Assembly (NCBI GenBank): GCA_036265815.1
Contig: DATAOI010000092.1
Location: 30,913-94,912, forward strand
Direction: 5' to 3'
From: Gemmatimonadales bacterium
GTDB taxonomy: Bacteria > Gemmatimonadota > Gemmatimonadetes > Gemmatimonadales > GWC2-71-9
Length of the DNA: 64,000 bases
The notes below the pieces were generated by a model that did no database searches, was not told where the DNA came from, and was given only the letters and a program-made list of their open reading frames with translations. Position 1 is the first letter of the stretch, and each line of letters begins with the position of its first letter. Made by a program: the position numbers and the translations under genes. This document shows positions 14,002-23,214 of this stretch, one piece after another.

Positions 14002-15218
14002 GCGCTCTCCGCCCGCCGGCCGCCCTGCCCGTGGCCCCGGCGCCCGCGCCGGCGCCGGCGGAGGACCGGGTGAACATCCTGATGGTGGACGACCAGCCGG
14101 CCAACCTGCTGGCGCTCGAGGCCATGCTGCAGGAGCTGGGACAGAACCTGGTCCACGCCAGCTCCGGCCGGGAGGCACTCAAGTGCGTCCTGAGCCAGGA
14201 CTTTGCCGTCATTCTGCTGGACGTAAAGATGCCGGAGATGGACGGGTTCGAGACCGCGACCCTCATTCGGCAGCGGGACAAGTCGCGGGACACGCCCATC
14301 ATCTTCCTCACCGCGGCCGACCGGAGTCAGACCCAGGCGGTCCGAGGCTACGCGCTTGGCGCGGTGGACTACCTGGTGAAGCCGGTCGTTCCCGAGTTCG
14401 TCCGGTCCAAGGTGGCCGTGTTCGTGGAGCTGGCCAAGAAGAACGCGCTACTCCAGCGCCAGGCGCAGCTGCTCCGCCAGGGCGAGCAGGAGGCACGCGA
14501 CCTGGCCGAGACGCGGGCGGAGCTGGTGCGCGACCTGGAGCACAAGAACCGCGAGCTGGAGAGCTTCAGCTATGCGGTGTCCCACGACCTCCGCGCCCCG
14601 CTCCGGCGGATCGACGCCTTCGGCCGGGCGCTGGAGGAGACGCAGGGAGAGCGGTTGGACGACGCCGGGCGCCATTTCCTGGGGCGGGTCCGCGAGGCCA
14701 GCCAGCAGATGATGCAGCTGATCGACGACGTGCTCTACCTCTCCCGGGTCACTCGGACCGAGCTCCGGGAGCAGGAGGTGGACCTCAGCGGCCTGGTGGA
14801 GCTGCTGCTCGACCGCATGCGGGAGGCGGAGCCCGCGCGAGCGGTGGAGGTGAAGATCCGGCCCGGCGTCGTGGTGGGGGGAGACGGTCAGCTGCTGCGC
14901 ATCGCGCTGGAGAACCTGCTCACGAACGCCTGGAAGTTCACCGCGAACGTGCCGGCCCCGCGGGTCGAGTTCGGGACCATGCAGGCGGGTGGGGAAACCG
15001 GGTACTTCGTGCGCGACAACGGGGCGGGCTTCGACATGGCGTACGTCGATCGCCTGTTCGCACCGTTCCAGCGCCTGCACCGCACCAGCGAGTTTCCCGG
15101 CACCGGCATCGGACTTGCCACGGTGCAGCGGATCATCCACCGGCACGGCGGGCGGGTCTGGGCCGAAGGGCTGGTGGGGCAGGGCGCCACCTTCTACTTC
15201 ACCATCGCCCGCGCCTGA
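13998..15218 (+). CDS. REC-histidine kinase
   Basis: A 406-residue protein. An Ala/Pro-rich leader is followed by a receiver ([13 protein letters not shown]75 in [11 protein letters not shown]), a coiled linker ([13 protein letters not shown]), HisKA with H196 in [10 protein letters not shown], and an ATPase ([21 protein letters not shown]). This N-terminal-receiver kinase type resembles phytochrome-like signalling partners. The GTG start at 13998 overlaps the TGA of the giant kinase (GTGA). There is no in-frame ATG before the receiver motifs. Coupling suggests it takes phosphate from, or works with, the giant kinase. Confidence 0.9.
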
Positions 15219-15314
15219 ACAGACGCGCCCCCCGAGGCGAGACACGCGATGGAGCTTGCGGCGGGTCGCGGACCATACAAAGTTTCTCTGCCCTACGCGC
15301 GTCCCGTTCCTTCG

Positions 15315-15803
15315 ATGGATTCAGGCATGACTCAGCCGGACCCGGTGAACCAGTTCCACCGTACCGAACGTCCGGTCGACGGGTACACGGTGCTGGTGGT
15401 CGACGACGAGGAAGCGGTGCGCCGGCTGGCGGTCCGGATGCTGACCTGGACCGGCTATCAGGCGCTGGAAGCGCGGCACGGGCGGGAGGCGCTGGTCACC
15501 ATCGAGCAACACAACGGGCCGATCCACCTGGTGCTCACCGACATCAAGATGCCGGGGATGAGCGGGCGGGAACTCGGACGTCACGTCGAACGACGCTGGC
15601 CCGGCAAGCCCATCCTTTACATGTCCGGCTTCCCGTCGGAGGTGTTTCAGGGCGGGCTGCTCGAGGCCGGCGCGCCCTTCCTCGCCAAGCCGTTCACCCA
15701 GGAAGACCTCGCCGCCAAGGTGCGGGAGCTGCTGGAGGGTCCTGTCAACTCTGGCGGCTCAGCCGGATCCGATGGCCCTGAGAGGCGAAGGTCACCTGGT
15801 TGA
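15315..15803 (+). CDS. Stand-alone CheY-like receiver protein
   Basis: A single receiver domain of about 162 residues: TVLVVDDEEAVRR, phospho-acceptor Asp in LTDIKMPGMSG, the Lys of AKPFTQED, and no output domain. The frame is open from an ATG at 15249. The stretch between holds an AT-rich patch (CATACAAAGTTT) that looks more like promoter than coding sequence, so ATG 15315 (MDSGMTQP) or 15327 is preferred. The tail after RELLEGP is Gly/Ser/Arg-rich and overlaps the antisense CheX-like remnant, so it may be an acquired extension. Likely a phosphate shuttle for the neighbouring kinases. Confidence 0.85.
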   Translation: MDSGMTQPDPVNQFHRTERPVDGYTVLVVDDEEAVRRLAVRMLTWTGYQALEARHGREALVTIEQHNGPIHLVLTDIKMPGMSGRELGRHVERRWPGKPILYMSGFPSEVFQGGLLEAGAPFLAKPFTQEDLAAKVRELLEGPVNSGGSAGSDGPERRRSPG

Positions 15804-15910
15804 GCAGCCGGGTCTCCGGCTGCCTTCAGGTTGCCACCCACCATGTTGACCAGCTCTCCCACGCATCCGGCCGCCTCCGCGGCCGTCAGCTCCGCAGAGG
15901 TGCGCCAGGC
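15745..15910 (-). pseudogene. Possible remnant of a CheX/CheC-type phosphatase gene
   Basis: On the minus strand, ELTAAEAAGCVGELVNM runs into VGGNLKA, which matches the helix of CheX-type phosphatases (GELxNMxxGNxK). The frame then drifts. In another frame ETRLLNQVTFASQGHRI followed by a TGA looks like a CheX C-terminal strand. The middle of the protein and the N-terminal half are missing. It overlaps the 3' end of the receiver gene on the other strand. This is a reading of short motifs, so the call is moderate. Confidence 0.5.
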
Positions 15911-16118
15911 ATGACCGCTCCGCCTTCGGCAGGGGGCGTGTCGAATGGCGCTCGGGGGCATCACCTGTGGTGTTGCACATTGTCGGCAGGTTCGTCGGGG
16001 AGCGGGAGCGGCGCAGGCCAAACCGGGGTGCCGGACAGGGGCTAAAGTGGCACAAATGTTGATCTTTCGTGGCCGACCCTCTAGGCTTCCACGCAGCGAG
16101 TTCGGTGGGAATCACGCT
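15911..16118. other. Intergenic stretch before the glycan cluster; weak sigma-54-like site
   Basis: With the CheX-like remnant, about 315 bases separate the receiver from the glycosyltransferase. No gene was seen here. TGGCAC at 16048-16053 and TTG at 16059-16061 give a GG-N10-GA arrangement, one base off the sigma-54 consensus GG-N10-GC, 58 bases before the next ATG. Confidence 0.3.
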
Positions 16119-17414
16119 ATGATCACTGGGGAGCTGGAGGTCACAGCGGCCGATAAGCCCTCGCGTGCTGACAGGGGCCCAGGAGCTGCGTTGCGTATCA
16201 TCTGCCCGACCTATTGGTATCCGCAGCACGCGACGGACACGCAGGCCACGTACGTCCACGACATCAACCGGCACCTGGCTCGGCGGGGGCATTCGGTCAC
16301 GGTGGTGACCCCCGGCAACCAGTCGCTGCCCGCCTCCGAGAGCTTCGACGGGGTGAAGGTCATCCGGTTTCCCATGGAGCTCCCGGCCGATCTCACCTAC
16401 GGCCGGGTGGCCCAGACCCGGGTGAACTACCTCGGCAAGATCGCCCGCGTCGTGGTGATGAGTCACTATCTCCAGGAGCAGTACCGCGCCACCATGGCGG
16501 CCGCCCGGGAGCACCAGGCCGACGTCATCCATGCGCATTGGGCGATTCCCACCGGGCCGGCGGCCGTCCGGGTGGCGCAACGGCTCCGGATTCCCTCGGT
16601 GATCACCATGCACGGAGGGGATGTCTACGTGAACCCCGAGCAGGGGTACGATTTCCCCACCCGCTGGTACGTCCGCCCCGCGTTGCGCTGGACCCTCCGG
16701 AAGGCGGACGCGCTCACCGCGATCACCGAGGACTGCCGGCAGCATGCGCTCCGCGCCGGCGCGCCGGCAAGCTCGATCCGGCTGGTCTTCAACGGCACCG
16801 ACCTGGGCCGCTTCAGCCCCGTCGAGCATGGGAACGGCGCGGCCGACCCGCGCTTCGGCGCTCACATGGTCTTCGCCTGCCGGCAGCTCTTTCCCCGGAA
16901 GGGCATCCGGTTTCTCATCGAGGCCGCGGCCCAGCTCAAGCCGCGGTTCCCCGATCTCAAGGTCGTCGTGGCCGGCGATGGTTTCGAGCGGCCGGAGCTG
17001 GTACGGCTGGCGGCCGAGCTGGGGATCGCGGCCGACGTGACCTTCCTCGGCTGGGTCCCCAACACCGAGCTGCCCAGCTACTACCGGGCCGCGGCGCTGT
17101 CGGTGATACCTTCGCTGGAGGAGGGTTTCGGTATTCCGGCGGCGGAGGCGATGGGCTGCGAGACGCCGGTCGTCGCCAGTGATGCCGGCGGCCTGCCCGA
17201 GGTGGTCGAGGACGGGGTCACCGGCCTGGTGGTCCCCCGCGGCAACAGCGCCGCGCTCGCCGCGGCCATCGGCTCGCTGCTGGCCGATCCGGAGCGCCGC
17301 ATGCGAATGGGGCAGGCGGGACGGGAGCGCGCGTTGCGGTTGTTCGACTGGGATCGCACCGCGGCGCAGTTCGAGGAGATCTATCGTGAAGTGGGAGCCG
17401 GGGCACGCCGGTGA
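16119..17414 (+). CDS. GT4-family glycosyltransferase
   Basis: A 431-residue GT-B fold enzyme. The N-terminal acceptor lobe contains RIICPTYWYPQH and MHGGDVY. The C-terminal nucleotide-sugar lobe contains FPRKGIRFLIEA, VAGDGFERPEL and the EEGFGIPAAEAMGC motif that binds the donor. It is expected to add a sugar to a lipid-linked or surface glycan at the inner face of the cytoplasmic membrane. The donor and linkage are unknown. ATG 16119 was chosen as the nearest start before the fold, and an ATG at 16057 is possible. It is first gene of a seven-gene plus-strand cluster and its stop overlaps the next start (GTGA). Confidence 0.88.
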   Translation: MITGELEVTAADKPSRADRGPGAALRIICPTYWYPQHATDTQATYVHDINRHLARRGHSVTVVTPGNQSLPASESFDGVKVIRFPMELPADLTYGRVAQTRVNYLGKIARVVVMSHYLQEQYRATMAAAREHQADVIHAHWAIPTGPAAVRVAQRLRIPSVITMHGGDVYVNPEQGYDFPTRWYVRPALRWTLRKADALTAITEDCRQHALRAGAPASSIRLVFNGTDLGRFSPVEHGNGAADPRFGAHMVFACRQLFPRKGIRFLIEAAAQLKPRFPDLKVVVAGDGFERPELVRLAAELGIAADVTFLGWVPNTELPSYYRAAALSVIPSLEEGFGIPAAEAMGCETPVVASDAGGLPEVVEDGVTGLVVPRGNSAALAAAIGSLLADPERRMRMGQAGRERALRLFDWDRTAAQFEEIYREVGAGARR

Positions 17415-18268
17415 GCGATCGCCTCTTCGTGTTTCGCTGGGACGTGGACCACCGGGTCTGCGTGACTGATGGATTGCCTCGGATCCGCGCGGTGTGCCGC
17501 GACTTCGGTGTGTCCAACACCTTCTTCGTCAACATGGGCCGGTCCACCAACCTCAGGGAATGGCTGGGGACGGGGATCACGCGCTCCAAGGCCAAACTGG
17601 CCGACCGCGAGGCGGTGCACCTCATAAAGAAGACAGGATGGCCTCGATTCCTGGTCGAGACCGCCCTGAGCCGTCCGGTCGGCCTCAGCTTCGTGCCCGT
17701 GCTCCACGCCACCCAGGCGGAGGGTCACGAGCTCGGACTGCACGGCGGGATGGACCATGTGATCTGGAGCCGCCGATTCGGCGAGCTGCCGGACCGTGTG
17801 CTCCAGTCCGACGTGGAGGAGTCGTACGAACACTTCCTGCGCCACTTCGGACGCCCGGCCGGCTTCTCCTCGCCCGGCTTCTATTCCGATGAGCGGGTGA
17901 TGCTGCTGCTCGACCGCCTGGGCTTTCTCTATAACGGTGACGGCATCGGGGGCGCGCCGCATCGGGCGGAGGCGGGCGGTCGTCCGTTGCGCCACTGGAC
18001 CATCCCGGTGACGCTCTCGGGCCCTCGTACCATCCCCTTCCTGGAGTATCACGGCGCCAAGGGAACGCCGGAAGCCGTGGTGCTGCGCCAATTGAGCGAG
18101 CACCTGGACGCCAACGAGCTGGTCATCCTCTACGGGCACCCCTGCTATGAGGGCGTGCGTGAGGCGATCCTGCGCAAGGTCTTCGCCACGGTGATCGAGC
18201 GAGGCTTCCGTTTCGTGACCATGCAGGCGCTGGCCAAGCGATTGCAGGTCGCCGTCCCCACCCGATGA
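17411..18268 (+). CDS. Polysaccharide deacetylase (NodB/ArnD-like)
   Basis: A 285-residue NodB-homology protein. The first metal-binding motif is RWDVDHR, the second is ELGLHGGMDH, and a FSSPGFYSD active-site loop and late VILYGHP follow. This layout is closest to deformylase/deacetylase members such as ArnD that act on lipid-linked sugars. It lacks a signal peptide, so it would work in the cytoplasm on an undecaprenyl- or nucleotide-linked intermediate. The GTG start overlaps the preceding stop; its own TGA overlaps the wecB ATG. Substrate unknown. Confidence 0.8.
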   Translation: MSDRLFVFRWDVDHRVCVTDGLPRIRAVCRDFGVSNTFFVNMGRSTNLREWLGTGITRSKAKLADREAVHLIKKTGWPRFLVETALSRPVGLSFVPVLHATQAEGHELGLHGGMDHVIWSRRFGELPDRVLQSDVEESYEHFLRHFGRPAGFSSPGFYSDERVMLLLDRLGFLYNGDGIGGAPHRAEAGGRPLRHWTIPVTLSGPRTIPFLEYHGAKGTPEAVVLRQLSEHLDANELVILYGHPCYEGVREAILRKVFATVIERGFRFVTMQALAKRLQVAVPTR

Positions 18269-19377
18269 TCCGGGTCTTGAGCGTCTTCGGCACCAGGCCG
18301 GAGGCCATCAAGATGGCGCCGGTGGTGCGCGCGCTCCAGGCGGCCCCCGGCCGGTTCGAGAGCCTGGTCTGCGTGTCGGCCCAGCACCGCGAGATGTTGG
18401 ATCAGGTGCTCAGCGTCTTCGGTCTCCAGGCCGATCACGACCTCGATCTGATGACGCGCGGCCAGACGCCGGCCGAGATCACCGCACGGGTGCTCGAGGG
18501 CCTTCCGCGGCTGCTCCGCCGGGTTCGCCCCGACATTCTGCTGGTCCAGGGCGACACCATGACCAGCTTCGCCGGGGCGTTCGCGGCGTATCTCGAGCGG
18601 ATCCCTTCCGGGCACGTGGAGGCGGGGCTCCGCACGGGCGACCGCTGGCAGCCGTTTCCCGAAGAGATGAACCGGGTGCTCACCACCCGTCTCGCGAGCA
18701 TCCACTTTGCCCCCACGGCCCAGGCCCATGACCAGCTGCTCGCGGAGGGCGTGCCGGCGGATGACGTGCACCTCACGGGCAACACGGTCATCGACGCGCT
18801 GCTGCAGACGGTCCGGCCGGACTACCGCTTTCGGACGCCGGCGCTCGAGGGGCTGGATTCCGGGCGGCGGCTGGTGCTGATCACGACGCACCGGCGCGAG
18901 AGCTTCGGCGCGCCGCTCCGCTCCACCTGTGCGGCCGTCCGGGAGCTGGCCTGCCGCTTTCCCGACCTGCAGTTCGTGCTTCCGGTCCATCCCAATCCCG
19001 AGGTCAAAGGGACGGTGGAGGAGCTGCTCCGCGAGGTGCCCGGAATGCATCTGATCGATCCGGTAGACTACGTGGAGTTCGTTCACCTGATGGCGCGGTC
19101 CCACCTGATCCTGACCGACAGTGGTGGCGTCCAGGAGGAAGCCCCCACGCTCGGAAAGCCCGTCCTGGTGCTTCGGGAGGTGACCGAGCGTCCCGAGGGG
19201 GTGGCGGCCGGAACGGCCGTGGTGGTGGGCACCGACCAGACGCGCATCGTCGCGGTGGCGAGCGAGCTCCTGACCTCGGCGGCCGCCTACGACCGGATGG
19301 CCAACGCGGTGAATCCCTACGGGGACGGCCACGCCAGCGAGCGGATTACCCAAGCACTCGCGGACCGGTTCGGATGA
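18265..19377 (+). CDS. wecB: UDP-N-acetylglucosamine 2-epimerase (non-hydrolysing)
   Basis: A 370-residue enzyme interconverting UDP-GlcNAc and UDP-ManNAc for surface polysaccharides. GTRPEAIKM appears near the N-terminus, then HVEAGLRTGD, PEEMNR, the THRRES segment, and DSGGVQEEAP near the UDP site, all typical of WecB. Length fits the family. It is linked to its neighbours by ATGA overlaps on both sides. It implies that the glycan made here contains a ManNAc-derived sugar. Confidence 0.93.
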   Translation: MIRVLSVFGTRPEAIKMAPVVRALQAAPGRFESLVCVSAQHREMLDQVLSVFGLQADHDLDLMTRGQTPAEITARVLEGLPRLLRRVRPDILLVQGDTMTSFAGAFAAYLERIPSGHVEAGLRTGDRWQPFPEEMNRVLTTRLASIHFAPTAQAHDQLLAEGVPADDVHLTGNTVIDALLQTVRPDYRFRTPALEGLDSGRRLVLITTHRRESFGAPLRSTCAAVRELACRFPDLQFVLPVHPNPEVKGTVEELLREVPGMHLIDPVDYVEFVHLMARSHLILTDSGGVQEEAPTLGKPVLVLREVTERPEGVAAGTAVVVGTDQTRIVAVASELLTSAAAYDRMANAVNPYGDGHASERITQALADRFG

Positions 19378-20372
19378 GGTTGTTGGTCACCGGGGGCACC
19401 GGATTCATCGGGTCCCATCTGGCGGAGGAAGGGCGGCGACGCGGGGCTGAGGTGGCGGTGCTCGGTCTGACCGACCGCCCGGAAGAGCGCGCCAACGCCG
19501 ACCGCCTTGCGAAGCAGGGCGTCGAGGTGATCCCGGGAAGCATCACCGACGCCGAGCTCTGCGGCCGTGCGGTCCGCGGGGCCACCCACATCTTCCATCT
19601 CGCCGTCGCGATGCGGGAAGGCGGCAAGACGGACGAGTTCTTCGAGGCGGTGAATCTCGAGGGAACCCGCCGGCTGCTGGGGGCCGCGGCGGAAGGGCGG
19701 GTAGAGCGGTTCGTGTACTGCAGCACGATCGGGATCTACGGGCATCGGGTGCCGGGCGTCACTCGGGAAGACTCGCCGCTCGCCCCGGGCAACGTGTACG
19801 AGCGGACCAAGGTGGCCGCCGAGCGGATGGTGCGCGAGCTGGCGCCGCCACGCGGTCTGCCGTTCGTGATCCTTCGGCCCGCCGATGTCTACGGCCCGCG
19901 GGACCACCGGCTGCTCAAGCTCTTCGGGGGTGTGAGCCGGGGCAGGTTCCCGCTCTTCGGCTCGGGCGACGGACGCCGTCACATGATCTACGTGGACGAT
20001 GTCGTGTCGGCTTTCTTCCTGGCGTGCGAGCGGCCTGAGGCGCTGGGCGAGGCGCTCATTCTGGCCGGGCCGCACCCCTGCACCCTGCGGGAGCTGATCG
20101 AGCTGGTGCGCCGGGAGACCGGCGTTGCGCGGTTCGGCATCCGGCTGCCCCTCGCCCCGATGCTGGCATTGTCGGCCGCGGTCGAGGATGCCTGCCGGCT
20201 GCTTCACCTGGATCCCCCGATCTACCGGCGGCGCATGGATTTCTTCCGCTCCGACTCGGAGTTCGACACCTCGCGCGCGCGACGAGTGCTTGGCTGGGCG
20301 CCGAAGGTGGAGCTGCCGGACGGGGTGCGGAGAACCTTGGAGGACTACAGGCGATCGGGGGCGTTGGGGTAG
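19374..20372 (+). CDS. NAD-dependent sugar epimerase/dehydratase (extended SDR)
   Basis: A 332-residue extended short-chain dehydrogenase. The GGTGFIGS nucleotide loop is at the N-terminus, the active-site Ser in CSTIGIYG, and the YxxxK pair in YERTK. C-terminal substrate-domain features include MIYVDDVVSAF and a RARRVLGWAPK end, as in UDP-sugar 4-epimerases. It probably modifies a nucleotide sugar for the same glycan. A 3-beta-HSD-like role cannot be excluded. ATG overlaps the wecB stop. Confidence 0.85.
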   Translation: MRLLVTGGTGFIGSHLAEEGRRRGAEVAVLGLTDRPEERANADRLAKQGVEVIPGSITDAELCGRAVRGATHIFHLAVAMREGGKTDEFFEAVNLEGTRRLLGAAAEGRVERFVYCSTIGIYGHRVPGVTREDSPLAPGNVYERTKVAAERMVRELAPPRGLPFVILRPADVYGPRDHRLLKLFGGVSRGRFPLFGSGDGRRHMIYVDDVVSAFFLACERPEALGEALILAGPHPCTLRELIELVRRETGVARFGIRLPLAPMLALSAAVEDACRLLHLDPPIYRRRMDFFRSDSEFDTSRARRVLGWAPKVELPDGVRRTLEDYRRSGALG

Positions 20373-20414
20373 GAGCGCGGTTCGGGAGGCGGGGCGGGGT
20401 CCGCCATGGTGGCA

Positions 20415-20423
20415 TGCTATCAT
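20415..20423 (+). promoter_or_regulatory. Extended -10 promoter element
   Basis: TGCTATCAT reads as an extended -10 box (TG-n-TATCAT) 24 bases before GTG 20448. No good -35 is visible, as is common with extended -10 promoters. Its position argues against starting the methyltransferase at the upstream ATG 20406, and suggests a second transcript start within the glycan cluster. Confidence 0.45.
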
Positions 20424-20447
20424 TCGAGATCAACCAAGAGGTCGCGC

Positions 20448-21254
20448 GTGGCTGAGCCTTGGCAGTTGCAACTGTACCGCCGGTCCCTCAAGAAGAAGCT
20501 CACGGTCGAGGCCCTGCTGCGGCACCTGCCGCCGGTGCAGGGGCGGCTCTGCCTGGAGCTCGGCTGCGGGACGGGGCTCACCTCGCATTTCCTCCGGGAG
20601 CGCGGCGGCACCTGGGTCAGCTGCGACTTCGAGCGGGACCATGCCCGCTCCGCCCGCCAGTTGGTGGGAGACCGCGTGCTCCAGATCACCGAGCGCGAGC
20701 TCCCCTTTCGGAGCGGGGCGTTCGATCTGGTCGCGGCGATCAACTTCCTGGAGCACATCGAGGATGACGAGACCTTCTTCGCCGAGATGGTACGGGTGCT
20801 GAAGCCGGGCGGGGATTTCCTCTTCATGGCACCCAAGGGAGAGACCGGCCGCCCCGGATTCGCCCTCAAGCGCATGCTGGGCTTCACCGCCGATCGGGAG
20901 GGATTCGGGCATGCGCGGGACGGCTATCCGCCCGCGGCGGCCGGGGCCCTGATGCAGCGCCACGGGCTCGTGGTCCAGGGCCAGGACGACTACTGCCGCC
21001 TCTTTACCGAGTCGCTGGAGGACCTGCTCAACTACGCCTACCACCGGAAATCGGCCAAAGGCAAGCAGAGCGAGGAGCAGGATTTCCACGGCGACACCGC
21101 GCCGATGTCGGCGGAGGCGCTGAATCGGGTGGGCACGGCCTATAAAGTTTATTCGGCGGTGTACCCGGCCCTCCGTGCGTGGACCCTGCTGGACAACCTG
21201 ATCCCCTTCTCCCCGGGCTACATGATGGTAGCCTGGGGCAAGCGGGCCGCCTGA
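20448..21254 (+). CDS. Class I SAM-dependent methyltransferase
   Basis: A 268-residue protein. The SAM-binding strand and loop is LCLELGCGTGLTS, the acidic ribose-binding Asp lies in VSCDFERDHA, and INFLEHIEDDETF is the post-II helix typical of methyltransferase type 11. Then VLKPGGDFLFM follows. AGAGG lies 6 bases before GTG 20448, which was preferred over ATG 20406. It is likely to methylate a sugar, lipid carrier or polyketide-like precursor for the cluster; the substrate is unknown. The asnB-type gene starts 1 base after its stop. Confidence 0.85.
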   Translation: MAEPWQLQLYRRSLKKKLTVEALLRHLPPVQGRLCLELGCGTGLTSHFLRERGGTWVSCDFERDHARSARQLVGDRVLQITERELPFRSGAFDLVAAINFLEHIEDDETFFAEMVRVLKPGGDFLFMAPKGETGRPGFALKRMLGFTADREGFGHARDGYPPAAAGALMQRHGLVVQGQDDYCRLFTESLEDLLNYAYHRKSAKGKQSEEQDFHGDTAPMSAEALNRVGTAYKVYSAVYPALRAWTLLDNLIPFSPGYMMVAWGKRAA

Positions 21255-21255
21255 T

Positions 21256-23214
21256 ATGTGCGGCATCGCCGGCAAACTCGGCCCGGACCCCATCGTCGAG
21301 GCGGAGATCATCCGGATGTGCGACGCGATCGCACATCGGGGGCCCGACGACTGGGGCGCTTTCGTCGAGGGCGGCGTGGGGCTGGGGATGCGCCGGCTCA
21401 GCATCATCGATATCGCCGGCGGGCACCAGCCGCTGACCAACGAGGATGGCAGCGTGGTGGTGGTCTTCAACGGAGAGATCTACAACCACGAGAGCCTGCA
21501 CCAGGAGCTCGCGGCACGGGGTCACCAGTTCCGCAGCCGAGCCGACACCGAAGTGCTGGTGCATCTCTACGAGGAGGAAGGCGAGCGCATGCTGCAGCGG
21601 CTTCGCGGCATGTTCGCCTTCGCGATCTGGGACCGCCGCCGGCGCCGACTGCTGCTCGCCCGGGACCACTTCGGCCAGAAACCGCTGTTCTACACCGAAG
21701 ACGGCGGACGGATCACCTTCGCCTCGGAGATCAAGGCGCTCCTGGCCGATGATCCCGGGCTCGCGGCGCTGGACCCGTTCGCGCTGGACCAGTATCTCAC
21801 GCTGCGCTTCGTGCAGCCGCCGGACACGTTCTTTCAGCGCGTCCGGTCGCTCCCGCCGGCGCATTTCCTGGTCTGGGAGAACGGCGTCTCACGCATCGAG
21901 CGCTACTGGGACCTGCCGTACGGCTCCAAGTGGACCTATTCCGAGGCGGAGATCCTCGAGCGGATCGACGGACTGCTGGCGGAGACGGTGCGGCTCCACC
22001 TCACCAGCGACGTGCCGGTCGGGGCCTTCCTCAGCGGCGGGCTGGACTCGACGCTGATCGCCTCGTACGCGGCCAAGGTCCTGGGGCCCGAGCTCCGCAC
22101 CTTCTCGATGGGCATCCCCTACCGGGACCTGAACGAGCTCCCGGCCGCCGCGGCCGTGGCGGCGCGTTACGAGACGAGGCATTTCGCCCAGGAAGTCACC
22201 CCCAGCGTCGTGGACGATCTCCCACGCCTCATCTCCGCCCTCGACGAGCCGGCCGATCCGCTGTCGATCTGCCTGCTGCATCTGGCACAGATGACCGCGC
22301 GGGAGGTGAAAGTTGTCCTGGGCGGTGATGGCGGCGACGAGCTCTTCGGCGGATACGACCGGTACGCGGCCGGCCGCTGGCTGGACGCCTACGGCGCCGT
22401 GCCCGAGGTGGTGCGGGATCTGGTGGCCGATCAAGTCCTCCGCCGGCTGCCCGACCAGTTCACCTTCAAGAGCCTGACCCACAAGCTGCGCTGGGTGGAC
22501 CAGATGGCGAGGAAGACCGGAGGCGACCGGTACTCCGAGAGCCTGCAGTTCTTCTGGTTCAACCAGGCGCACCGGGCCGAGCTGTACACGCCCGAGTACC
22601 GGGCGACCTTGGGGAGCCGGCGCCCGGACGCCTGCCTGCTGGACCTGTACGCCACGACGCAGGCCGACGCGCCGCTGGACCGCATGCTGTACGTGGACAC
22701 CATGTCGCGGCTGCCGGGCCAGTCGCTCATGATCCTCGACCGCGCGACGATGGCGTACAGCCTGGAGTCCCGGTCGCCGTTCCTCGATCCCCGGATGACG
22801 GAGTTCATGGCCCGGGTCCCGACCGAGCTCAAGGTCCGGGGCAACCGGCTTCGTTATCTGGAGCGACGACTGGCGGAACGCTATCTGCCGGCCGCGGTGC
22901 TGCGGCGGAAGAAGCAGGGATTCGCGTCGCCGCTCATGTACATCATGGAGGAAGAGGTGCGCACCCTCGCCCCGCGGCTCCTCTTCCGGAGCGAGCTGGT
23001 GCGGGACGGCTATCTCCAGGCGTCGCGCGTCCAGCAGCTGGTGGATGAGCACCTGAATCGCCGGCGGGATCACGGCAACCGGATCTGGCTGCTGCTGAGC
23101 GCCGAGGTGTGGTACCGCCGGTACATCGGCGGCCGGTCCGCGGCGGATCTCGAGGCGGAGCTGTCCGACCGCCGCCCGGAGCCCGGAGGCGCGCTGGCCA
23201 GGAGCGCGGGATGA
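21256..23214 (+). CDS. asnB: Asparagine synthase-type glutamine amidotransferase
   Basis: A 652-residue two-domain enzyme. The N-terminal class II glutaminase starts MCGIAGK, so Cys2 is the nucleophile, with HRGPDDWG and FNGEIYNH. The synthetase domain has the ATP PP-loop SGGLDST at 260-266 and GGDGGDELFGGYDR. It transfers ammonia from glutamine to an aspartate-like or carboxylated sugar acceptor. In exopolysaccharide clusters such proteins often amidate a uronic sugar and do not make free asparagine. Context favours that here, but it is inference. Its stop overlaps the next ATG. Confidence 0.88.
   Translation: MCGIAGKLGPDPIVEAEIIRMCDAIAHRGPDDWGAFVEGGVGLGMRRLSIIDIAGGHQPLTNEDGSVVVVFNGEIYNHESLHQELAARGHQFRSRADTEVLVHLYEEEGERMLQRLRGMFAFAIWDRRRRRLLLARDHFGQKPLFYTEDGGRITFASEIKALLADDPGLAALDPFALDQYLTLRFVQPPDTFFQRVRSLPPAHFLVWENGVSRIERYWDLPYGSKWTYSEAEILERIDGLLAETVRLHLTSDVPVGAFLSGGLDSTLIASYAAKVLGPELRTFSMGIPYRDLNELPAAAAVAARYETRHFAQEVTPSVVDDLPRLISALDEPADPLSICLLHLAQMTAREVKVVLGGDGGDELFGGYDRYAAGRWLDAYGAVPEVVRDLVADQVLRRLPDQFTFKSLTHKLRWVDQMARKTGGDRYSESLQFFWFNQAHRAELYTPEYRATLGSRRPDACLLDLYATTQADAPLDRMLYVDTMSRLPGQSLMILDRATMAYSLESRSPFLDPRMTEFMARVPTELKVRGNRLRYLERRLAERYLPAAVLRRKKQGFASPLMYIMEEEVRTLAPRLLFRSELVRDGYLQASRVQQLVDEHLNRRRDHGNRIWLLLSAEVWYRRYIGGRSAADLEAELSDRRPEPGGALARSAG

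Noticed and set aside
20406..20447. ATG 20406 as the methyltransferase start
   Set aside because: An extended -10 box lies downstream of it, and GTG 20448 has AGAGG 6 bases before it; the extra residues have no domain character.
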